Below are positions 32,184 through 39,321 of a stretch of DNA of 64,000 nt, piece after piece. Source of the DNA: JBGVMW01 sp045125095 (lineage in GTDB: Bacteria; Bacillota; Clostridia; Lachnospirales; Lachnospiraceae). Made by a program: the position numbers and the translations under genes. Where the stretch lies: assembly GCA_045125095.1 (NCBI GenBank), contig JBGVMW010000309.1:12981-76980 (forward strand). The letters are read 5' to 3'. A model generated the notes under the pieces. It was not told the origin of the DNA, did not search any database, and saw only the letters and a list, made by a program, of their open reading frames with translations. Position 1 is the stretch's first letter. Each line of letters opens with the position of its first letter.

Positions 32184-33500
32184 ATGGGAATAAAGAGTTT
32201 ATTTGGTTTTGGACAGGCAAGAGATAAGCCTACAAATAAGGCGGCAGATGCTGGTTACTCTTTTCTTTTTGGAAGGACTACAAGCGGCAAGCCTGTCAAT
32301 GAAACAACAGCAATGCAGACAACTGCTGTGTATGCCTGCGTCAGAATATTATCAGAGGCTGTTGCTTCCCTGCCGGTCCATGTTTATCAGTATAGAGAAG
32401 ATGGTGGAAAAGAGAAAGTAATCGACCATCCATTATATTACGTGCTCCATGATGAGCCTAATCCGGAGATGACTTCATTTGTGTTTCGAGAAACACTTAT
32501 GAGTCATCTTTTAATTTGGGGAAATGCTTATGCGCAGATTATTCGTGATGGAGCCGGGAGAGTGCTTGCTTTGTATCCGCTTTTGCCAAACAAGATGGAT
32601 GTGCAGCGTGATGATAAGGGTGATATTTATTACGTGTATTCCAGGAGCTCGGATGAGAATCCAAACTTCAAAGAATATGGCGATATCAAGTTAAAGAAAG
32701 AGGATGTGCTTCATATTCCTGGACTTGGCTTTGACGGATTGATTGGATATTCACCCATTGCTATGGCAAAAAATGCAGTTGGTATGACACTTGCTTGCGA
32801 GGAATATGGCGCCAGCTTCTTTGCAAATGGCGCGAATCCAGGCGGTGTTTTGGAACATCCTGGAGTCCTTAAGGATCCGAGTAAGGTTCGAGAGTCTTGG
32901 AATGCGGTTTATAGAGGAAGCAATAATGCTCATAAGATTGCGGTTCTTGAGGAAGGGATGAAGTATCAGCAGATTGGTATCCCACCAGAGGAAGCGCAGT
33001 TCTTGGAAACTAGAAAGTTTCAAATAAATGAAATTGCAAGACTATATCGTATACCACCGCATATGATTGGAGATTTGGATAAGTCGAGCTTTTCAAATAT
33101 TGAGCAACAATCGCTTGAGTTTGTGAAATACACTTTGGATCCTTGGGTTATCAGATGGGAGCAGAGCTTACAAAAAGCACTCTTACTTCCGGGAGAAAAG
33201 GGAAAGTATTTTATAAAGTTAAATGTCGATGGACTGCTTCGTGGTGATTATCAATCACGTATGCAGGGGTATAGCATTGGCAGACAGAATGGGTGGTATT
33301 CCACGAACGATATCAGAGAGATGGAGGACTTAAATCCATTGTCTGATGAAGAAGGTGGGAATTTATATTTGATAAACGGTAACATGTGTAAATTGTCGGA
33401 TGCTGGTATATTTGCTGGACAACGAAGTAAACAGGAAACACAGGAGCCGGTGCCAGAGGAGACACCACCACAAGAAAATAGAAAGAGAGGTAAGCGATGA
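32184..33500 (+). CDS. HK97-type portal protein
   Basis: 438 aa; start at 32184 with GGAGGTG upstream. TAVYACVRILSEAVASLPVHVY, HPLYYVLHDEPNPEMTSFVFRETLM, GNAYAQIIRDGAGRVLALYPL and YRIPPHMIGDLDKSSFSNIEQQ are textbook HK97-family portal sequences. It forms the dodecameric DNA channel at the capsid vertex. The stop overlaps the protease start (4 bp). Confidence 0.95.
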   Translation: MGIKSLFGFGQARDKPTNKAADAGYSFLFGRTTSGKPVNETTAMQTTAVYACVRILSEAVASLPVHVYQYREDGGKEKVIDHPLYYVLHDEPNPEMTSFVFRETLMSHLLIWGNAYAQIIRDGAGRVLALYPLLPNKMDVQRDDKGDIYYVYSRSSDENPNFKEYGDIKLKKEDVLHIPGLGFDGLIGYSPIAMAKNAVGMTLACEEYGASFFANGANPGGVLEHPGVLKDPSKVRESWNAVYRGSNNAHKIAVLEEGMKYQQIGIPPEEAQFLETRKFQINEIARLYRIPPHMIGDLDKSSFSNIEQQSLEFVKYTLDPWVIRWEQSLQKALLLPGEKGKYFIKLNVDGLLRGDYQSRMQGYSIGRQNGWYSTNDIREMEDLNPLSDEEGGNLYLINGNMCKLSDAGIFAGQRSKQETQEPVPEETPPQENRKRGKR

Positions 33501-34312
33501 AACGTAAGTTTTGGAACTGGGTAAAGAATGAGGGCGAACTTTCAGTAGAGAGGACGCTCTTTTTAAATGGGGAAATTTCAGATGAAACCTGGTATGGCGA
33601 TGAAGTTACCCCGCAGCTTTTTAAGGATGAGCTGAATGCAGATAGTGGAGATATTACTGTCTGGATTAATAGTCCGGGCGGCGATGTTTTTGCTGCAGCT
33701 CAGATTTACAACATGCTTCGTGATTATAATGGGCATGTCACAGTGAAGATAGATGGTCTTGCTGCAAGTGCTGCTTCAGTGATTGCAGTTGCAGGGGATA
33801 CCGTTCTGGTAAGTCCTGTGGCCATGATGATGATTCACAATCCGGCAACCGTTGCTATGGGTAATACCAAGGATATGGAGGCTGCAATTGCAATGCTGAA
33901 TGAGGTGAAGGAATCCATTCTTAACGCTTATGTTGATAAGACCGGACTTTCCAGAAATAAGTTATCCAAGATGATGGATGATGAAACCTGGTTTAATGCA
34001 AAAAAGGCTGTAGAGCTTGGCTTTGCGGATAAGGTTTTATTTGACAAAGAGGAAGAAAAGAAGCCTGACAAAGAACTTAAGCAGGAGGAACCTGATGAGG
34101 GCGAGGAAGGCGACGAGGGAGAAAGCACTAAAGAAGGCAGCGAAGAGGATGACGATAAAAAGAAGAAGTTTCCATTCCAGCAGAACGCTTATGCTTATTC
34201 TGCAAAGAAGGTTACGGATTCTTTTTTTAGCAAGGTTACCAATACAGCACCTTGCGAACCACAGATACCAATTGACCAGTTAAGAAAGAGACTTGATCTC
34301 TTAAAACGATAG
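33497..34312 (+). CDS. ClpP-like prohead protease
   Basis: 271 aa. ITVWINSPGGDVFAAAQIYNMLRDY, then DGLAASAASVIAVAGD with the catalytic serine, then MMMIHNPATVAMG with the catalytic histidine, and WFNAKKAVELGFAD. A ClpP-type serine protease used for head maturation. After residue ~190 comes a highly acidic linker (KPDKELKQEEPDEGEEGDEG), possibly acting as scaffold or delta-like region. Placed between portal and capsid as usual. Confidence 0.93.
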   Translation: MKRKFWNWVKNEGELSVERTLFLNGEISDETWYGDEVTPQLFKDELNADSGDITVWINSPGGDVFAAAQIYNMLRDYNGHVTVKIDGLAASAASVIAVAGDTVLVSPVAMMMIHNPATVAMGNTKDMEAAIAMLNEVKESILNAYVDKTGLSRNKLSKMMDDETWFNAKKAVELGFADKVLFDKEEEKKPDKELKQEEPDEGEEGDEGESTKEGSEEDDDKKKKFPFQQNAYAYSAKKVTDSFFSKVTNTAPCEPQIPIDQLRKRLDLLKR

Positions 34313-34324
34313 GAGGATTTTAGC

Positions 34325-35533
34325 ATGAGTAAGGTATTAGAATTAAAGGAAAAAAGAGCAAAGGCATGGGAAGCAGCAAAGGCTTTCTTAGATTCCAAGC
34401 AGGGATCCAATGGACTTATGTCGGCGGAGGATGCAGCCACCTACGACAGAATGGAAGCAGAGGTTGTAGAGTTAGGTAAGGAAATCGACCGATTGGAGCG
34501 TCAGGCAGTAATCGATGCGGAACTTGCAAAAGCAACCAGTACACCGATTACCAATAAGCCAAATGCACAGGTGGCCGGCGAGACAAAGACCGGTAGAGCA
34601 ACAGACGAGTATAAAAGAGCGTTTTGGAATAACATGAGAAACAGAAATTCTTATGAAATCCAGAACGCTCTTTCCATTGGTACGGATTCGGAAGGTGGAT
34701 ATCTTGTTCCGGATGAGTATGAGAAGAAGTTAGTGGAGGCCCTGGAGGATGAAGTATTTTTTAGAAGTCTTGCAACAGTCATCAAGACATCATCTGGGGA
34801 TAGAAAGATTCCAATTGTTACTTCTAAGGGTGAGGCAGCATGGATTGATGAGGGCGGTCAGTTCCCTGAAAGCGATGATAGCTTTGGACAGACTTCTATT
34901 GGTGCGCATAAGTTAGCAACCATGATTAAGGTATCCGATGAGCTTTTGAATGACTCTGTATTCAATATCGAGCAGTATATCTCTAAGGAGTTTGGACGTC
35001 GTATTGGTACAAAGGAAGAGGAGGCTTTCTTTATTGGAGATGGCACTGGAAAGCCTATCGGTATCTTTAATAAGACAGGTGGAGCTGAGACTGGTGTTAC
35101 TGCAGCAAGTACAGGTATTACATTTGATGATGTGATGGACCTTTACTATAGCCTGCGTGCTCCATATCGTAACAAAGCAACATGGATTCTTAATGATTCT
35201 ACTGTTAAGGCAATTCGTAAGCTCAAGGATGGAAACGGCAATTATATCTGGCAGCCTTCTGTAAGAGAGGGAGAACCGGATAGAATTTTAAATCGTCCAT
35301 ATAGAACCTCTATTTATGTTCCAGAGCTTGCAGCCGGCAACAGAGTCATGGCATTTGGTGATTACTCTTATTACTGGATTGCGGATCGCCAGGGACGTAG
35401 CTTTAAGAGATTAAATGAGCTCTTTGCTACAACTGGTCAGGTTGGTTTCCTCACATCGGAGAGAGTGGATGGTAAACTAATTCTTTCTGAGGCAGTGAAG
35501 ACACTTGACATCAAGGCAAAAACCACATCGTAG
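34325..35533 (+). CDS. HK97-type major capsid protein
   Basis: 402 aa. The N-terminal ~100 residues are coiled-coil (VLELKEKRAKAWEAAKAFL...EVVELGKEIDRLERQ), the delta/scaffold region removed by the protease. The HK97 fold follows (SIGTDSEGGYLVPDEYEKKLVEAL, TIKTSSGDRKIPIV-like strand, EEAFFIGDGTGKPIGIFN, ADRQGRSFKRLNE). Cleavage would be expected near residues 95-115. Confidence 0.95.
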   Translation: MSKVLELKEKRAKAWEAAKAFLDSKQGSNGLMSAEDAATYDRMEAEVVELGKEIDRLERQAVIDAELAKATSTPITNKPNAQVAGETKTGRATDEYKRAFWNNMRNRNSYEIQNALSIGTDSEGGYLVPDEYEKKLVEALEDEVFFRSLATVIKTSSGDRKIPIVTSKGEAAWIDEGGQFPESDDSFGQTSIGAHKLATMIKVSDELLNDSVFNIEQYISKEFGRRIGTKEEEAFFIGDGTGKPIGIFNKTGGAETGVTAASTGITFDDVMDLYYSLRAPYRNKATWILNDSTVKAIRKLKDGNGNYIWQPSVREGEPDRILNRPYRTSIYVPELAAGNRVMAFGDYSYYWIADRQGRSFKRLNELFATTGQVGFLTSERVDGKLILSEAVKTLDIKAKTTS

Positions 35534-35545
35534 GAGGGATAAGCA

Positions 35546-35821
35546 ATGCAGGTAACGCTTGAAAGCGCAAAGAATTATTTGAGGGTGGATACTTCGGATG
35601 ATGATGCATTGATTAAGGGCCTCATCACAACTGCCGAAACACTGGTACGTGATACCAGCCGCATGAGTGATGAGGAGCTTGCTCCTTTTGAGAAAATTGT
35701 AGAAATTGCTGAGCTCTTTACAATTGCGTACCTGTATGAACACAGAGAGGAAGCAGATCACAAGAACTTGACAGAAACGGTGAAGTATCTGCTTTTTCCA
35801 ATTCGTAAGGAGGTCTTTTAG
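35546..35821 (+). CDS. Head-tail connector (gp6-like)
   Basis: 91 aa. VTLESAKNYLRVDTSDDDALIKGLITTAETLVRD is the standard start of gp6/YqbG-like connector proteins, followed by a helical remainder ending YLLFPIRKEVF. It binds the portal to extend the neck. Stop overlaps the next start by one base. Confidence 0.9.
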   Translation: MQVTLESAKNYLRVDTSDDDALIKGLITTAETLVRDTSRMSDEELAPFEKIVEIAELFTIAYLYEHREEADHKNLTETVKYLLFPIRKEVF

Positions 35822-36150
35822 TGATAGAAACAATGCGGGAGAGAATCACCATCCAGAAAAGTAAGACAGGGAATGATAAGAATGGAAATCACACATTAAT
35901 TTGGGAGAATTATTATTCCTGCTATGCCTATGTGAACAACCTATCTGGGAATGAATACTGGGCAGCGGCGCAGGTGAATGCACAGTCGGACTTATATTTT
36001 ATAGTCCGTTACTGTAGTGAAATCAAAAATATGGATAGTGAGCATTACCGTATTATCTTCCGGGATCAGATTTACAATATTTCCTTTGTGGATAACGTCC
36101 AGTATCAGAATAAGACTGTGAAATTACGTGCAAGTTTGGTAAAGAGGTGA
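35821..36150 (+). CDS. Head-tail adaptor (head closure)
   Basis: 109 aa from a GTG start overlapping the preceding stop, with AAGGAGG upstream. RERITIQKSKTGNDKNGNHTLIWENYYSCYAYVNNLSG and IIFRDQIYNISFVDNVQYQNKTVKLRAS match SPP1 gp16-type head closure proteins, which seal the portal and join the tail. Confidence 0.9.
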   Translation: MIETMRERITIQKSKTGNDKNGNHTLIWENYYSCYAYVNNLSGNEYWAAAQVNAQSDLYFIVRYCSEIKNMDSEHYRIIFRDQIYNISFVDNVQYQNKTVKLRASLVKR

Positions 36151-36154
36151 GGAG

Positions 36155-36535
36155 ATGGCACAAACAGTATCGATAGACCGCTTAGCAGAAACCATTATGA
36201 CAGGGCTAACGGAATATGCAGACGCTACTACTGACTTGGTAAAGCAAAGTGTGCAGGAGGTTAGTAAGGAGGTTAAAAAGGAAATTTCTGCAAATGCTCC
36301 TAAGCGTACTGGCGCTTATAAAAAGAGCTGGGCAACGAAGAAAACAAAAGAGACCAGTAATTCTCTTGTAATGACAGTTCACTCCAAGAACCGTTATCAG
36401 ATAGCACACCTTTTGGAGCATGGTCATGCGAAACGTGGTGGAGGTAGGGTTGCTGCCATACCGCATATTGAACCAGCAGAGGCAGCCGGTGCTATTTTGT
36501 TACAACAAAAAATAGAAAGGGGGCTTCATTCATGA
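36155..36535 (+). CDS. HK97 gp10-like neck protein
   Basis: 126 aa. ISANAPKRTGAYKKSWATKK, NRYQIAHLLEHGHAKRGGGRVAAIPHI are characteristic of the HK97-gp10 family of neck/tail-terminator-adjacent proteins. Overlaps the next gene by 4 bp. Confidence 0.9.
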   Translation: MAQTVSIDRLAETIMTGLTEYADATTDLVKQSVQEVSKEVKKEISANAPKRTGAYKKSWATKKTKETSNSLVMTVHSKNRYQIAHLLEHGHAKRGGGRVAAIPHIEPAEAAGAILLQQKIERGLHS

Positions 36536-36849
36536 CACATCAGGAAGTGTTAAAAATGATGGATGAAATGAAATTGCCATATGCCTATCATCATTTTGTG
36601 GAAGGTGAGTCACCAGAGCCTCCTTTTTTAGTATTTTTGTATCCAAATAGCGATAACTTTGCTGCGGACGGCATGGTTTACTTCAAAGTAAATCGATTGA
36701 ATATAGAGCTTTACACAGACCTTAAGGATGTGGAGCTGGAAGAAACTGTAGAAGCTGTGCTGGATAAGCATGGCATTTTTTATAAAAAAAGCGAAGTATG
36801 GATTGAATCAGAAAATCTGTATGAGGTGCTTTATCAAATGGAGGTATAG
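36532..36849 (+). CDS. Tail completion/terminator protein
   Basis: 105 aa. LPYAYHHFVEGESPEPPFLVFLYPNSDNFAADGMVYFKVNRLNIELYTDLKDVELEETVEAVL has the pattern of small tail terminator (completion) proteins, with a beta sheet flanked by helices. Order and size fit the HK97-type cluster. Confidence 0.85.
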   Translation: MTHQEVLKMMDEMKLPYAYHHFVEGESPEPPFLVFLYPNSDNFAADGMVYFKVNRLNIELYTDLKDVELEETVEAVLDKHGIFYKKSEVWIESENLYEVLYQMEV

Positions 36850-36851
36850 AA

Positions 36852-37478
36852 ATGGCAGGAAAGAATAAAGTCAAATTTAATATTTGTAACGTTCATTATG
36901 CACCGATTACAAAGGCCGAGGATGGAAGCGTTACATTTGAAACACCAGTAGCGATGCCTGGTGCAGTATCCATTAGTTTAGATCCGACTGGCGAACCAGA
37001 GAGCTTCTATGCGGATGGTGTTGAGTATTACGTTATCAATAACAATCAGGGATACGATGGAGACTTAGAGCTTGCGATGATTCCTGAGTCGTTCCGTACA
37101 GATATTTTGAAAGAGGAACAGGATGCCAATAAGGTACTTGTGGAGAATTCTAATAGTGAAACCGGCAGCTTTGCACTCCTTTTTGAATTCGACGGTGATG
37201 TTAGAAAGATTCGTCACGTTCTGTATAACTGTTCTGCTTCCAGACCTTCCATTGAGTCTAAGACCAATGAAGATGAGAAAGAAGTACAGACAGAAACGCT
37301 TACCGTAAAGGCGAGACCACTTGCCAGCGGTTATGTAAAGGCAAAGACCGGAGATAGCACAACGGAAGCTGTTTATAACGATTGGTACAAGAGTGTGTAT
37401 CAGCCTACCGCAGAAATTGCAGTTGCTAAGACAACAACTTCAAGTACAACATCTACGAGCAGCACATCAAGTAAGTAG
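36852..37478 (+). CDS. Major tail protein (phi13 type)
   Basis: 208 aa. KVKFNICNVHYAPITKAEDGSVTFETPVAMPGAVSISLDPTGEPESFYADGVEYYV is the usual start of phi13-type major tail proteins forming the tube. The last ~20 residues are a Ser/Thr-rich stretch (TTTSSTTSTSSTSSK), possibly a flexible surface tail. Confidence 0.93.
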   Translation: MAGKNKVKFNICNVHYAPITKAEDGSVTFETPVAMPGAVSISLDPTGEPESFYADGVEYYVINNNQGYDGDLELAMIPESFRTDILKEEQDANKVLVENSNSETGSFALLFEFDGDVRKIRHVLYNCSASRPSIESKTNEDEKEVQTETLTVKARPLASGYVKAKTGDSTTEAVYNDWYKSVYQPTAEIAVAKTTTSSTTSTSSTSSK

Positions 37479-37495
37479 TCAGGAGGTAGGAAAGG

Positions 37496-38034
37496 ATGAG
37501 TATTGTAAAGAAAATCACTATTGATGACAAGGAGGTGGCGTTCAAAGCGAGCGCTGCCATTCCTCGTATTTATAGACTTAAGTTTCAGAGAGATATCTAT
37601 AAGGATTTGCATTCTTTGGAGAAAGCCCTGGGTGATAGCAAAGAAGATAACACAAATCTTGATTTGTTTAGTCTTGAGATGTTCGAGAATATCGCATATA
37701 TCATGGCGAAGCATGCGGATGGTACAATCCCGGATACTCCGGAAGAGTGGCTCGATGATTTTAACACATTTTCTATTTATCAGGTTCTTCCTCAGCTTAT
37801 TGAGTTGTGGGGCTTGAATGTGAAAACGGATGTAGAGGCTAAAAAAAACTTCGCCCAACAGAGCGCGAAATGACAACGCCGCTGTTCATGCTTAGGTGTG
37901 TGCAGTTAGGAATTAGTATCCGGGATTTAGATTTGCTTTCTATTGGCATGATAAATGACATGTTTGCAGAAAGTAGAAATGATGAATGTAAATATGCAAC
38001 CTTAGCGACACAAGAAGATTTTGATAAATTTTAA
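37496..38034 (+). CDS. Tail assembly chaperone with programmed -1 frameshift
   Basis: The zero-frame product (37496-37873) is 125 aa. A classic slippery heptamer A-AAA-AAC sits at 37843-37849, near the end of that frame. A -1 slip continues to the TAA at 38032-38034 and yields a 179-aa protein whose extension (LRPTEREMTTPLFMLRCVQ, then LDLLSIGMINDMF and ending QEDFDKF) matches gpGT-type extensions. Both forms guide tail tube assembly around the tape measure protein. The -1 region is not covered by a separate gene with a ribosome site. Confidence 0.85.
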
Positions 38035-38054
38035 TGGAGAAAAAATACCACTAA

Positions 38055-38063
38055 TGGTACAAT
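38055..38063 (+). promoter_or_regulatory. Possible extended -10 promoter of cargo gene
   Basis: TGGTACAAT at 38055-38063 resembles TGnTATAAT, 28 bp before the TTG start at 38091. No convincing -35. Confidence 0.4.
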
Positions 38064-38090
38064 AAAAGAAACTATTAGGAGTTGATTTTA

Positions 38091-39251
38091 TTGAAGATTT
38101 CGAACACAAGACGTATTGCAGAAAAGATTATGCAGTCGATGCAAATTAAAGAGGCTTCATCTACTGTAAATATGATAATTACGAATAGTATAGCAGCTAA
38201 TTCGATTATCCCACCAGAACCAGACAAATTGCGTGAGGAAGCAGAGCTTATTCAAAAAGAAATGCCAGAGTATTCTGTTGATAGAGTAATGATGTTACTT
38301 ATGGTTGAGTCAATGATTGGGCCATATTTGGGACAACAGCCAGATGTAATGGGGTTCTTTATGAATTGGATAGCGGCTGAAAGTAAGGTGTTTGATGTAG
38401 AGGAATTTAATAAAAATCCATATATTCAAAATATTGATTTTACTAACCAAGAAAATGGTGATTACGAATTGCGCTATCATGTTATGATGCCATATGAGCT
38501 GGATATCTATAATATTCCAAAGAGAATAAAGGAATTATATGTGGATATTCCAAGAGTAAGCTGTTTTCCAGAAGAGTTTAAGTATCCAGTAATCTTCCAG
38601 AAAAGTATAAAAGGAACCTGGATGTCAGTTTCACCTAACGAGGTATTTACTATGGTTAGTCCCATAAAAAATGCAAAAGGAAAAGTTCTTACGCTTGGGT
38701 GTGGAATGGGTTATTTTGCATACATGGCTTCTTTGAAAGAAGATGTTGAATCTGTAACAATAATTGAATTGGAACAGAATGTTATTGATTTATTTGAGAA
38801 TTGTTTGTTACCGCAGTTTGAAAATAAAGAAAAGATAACAATAATTAAGGCTGATGCTATTGAGTATTTGCGTAATATGGAAGATGGAGAATTTGATTAT
38901 TGTTTTGCGGATATTTGGATTGGAGTAGACGATATCGAACCGTATTTCACGGTTAAAGAAATAGGGCGACGTTTACGAAAAACCAAGATGGAATATTGGA
39001 TAGAGGAATCATTTGCAATATTATTATCAAATTATGTATGGATTGAGATTCTTTCTGCTTTTTCAAAAGCTAATAATTTAGAAGTGCCTCTGCTTGATGA
39101 GGGTATTCTTACAGAGGTTGATAAAAGGAAGACGAAATATGTTCAAGAATTATTGGAGGATGTAGAAATAACAAAACCGGAGCATATAGACTATTATATG
39201 GATCCAAAGAATATCATTGATCTTGTGAATAGAACAGAACTTATATTTTAG
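38091..39251 (+). CDS. SAM methyltransferase-like cargo protein
   Basis: 386 aa from TTG at 38091 (TTAGGAG nine bases upstream). The centre has a class I SAM-binding pattern: GKVLTLGCGMGYFAYMASL (motif I), VTIIELEQNVIDLFENCLLPQ (motif II), IIKADAIEYLRNMEDGEFDYCFADIWIG (motif IV region), like spermidine synthase-type folds. N- and C-terminal parts are not recognised. It lies between tail chaperone and tape measure genes, is AT-rich and is followed by a terminator, so it is cargo rather than a tail gene. Substrate unknown; defence or lysogenic conversion possible. Confidence 0.65.
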   Translation: MKISNTRRIAEKIMQSMQIKEASSTVNMIITNSIAANSIIPPEPDKLREEAELIQKEMPEYSVDRVMMLLMVESMIGPYLGQQPDVMGFFMNWIAAESKVFDVEEFNKNPYIQNIDFTNQENGDYELRYHVMMPYELDIYNIPKRIKELYVDIPRVSCFPEEFKYPVIFQKSIKGTWMSVSPNEVFTMVSPIKNAKGKVLTLGCGMGYFAYMASLKEDVESVTIIELEQNVIDLFENCLLPQFENKEKITIIKADAIEYLRNMEDGEFDYCFADIWIGVDDIEPYFTVKEIGRRLRKTKMEYWIEESFAILLSNYVWIEILSAFSKANNLEVPLLDEGILTEVDKRKTKYVQELLEDVEITKPEHIDYYMDPKNIIDLVNRTELIF

Positions 39252-39263
39252 AAACTAGGTATT

Positions 39264-39295
39264 AGCATCTATCAGAAATGGTAGGTGCTTTTATT
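39264..39295 (+). terminator. Terminator after methyltransferase-like cargo gene
   Basis: AGCATCTATC (39264-39273) pairs with GGTAGGTGCT (39280-39289) through two wobbles; TTTATTG follows. Confidence 0.7.
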
Positions 39296-39321
39296 GTGCT
39301 TATTTTTAGGAGGTGAGAAGC

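Noticed and set aside
37870..38034. Separate 54-aa gene with ATG at 37870
   Set aside because: No ribosome site; the slippery A-AAA-AAC and gene order support frameshift extension instead.
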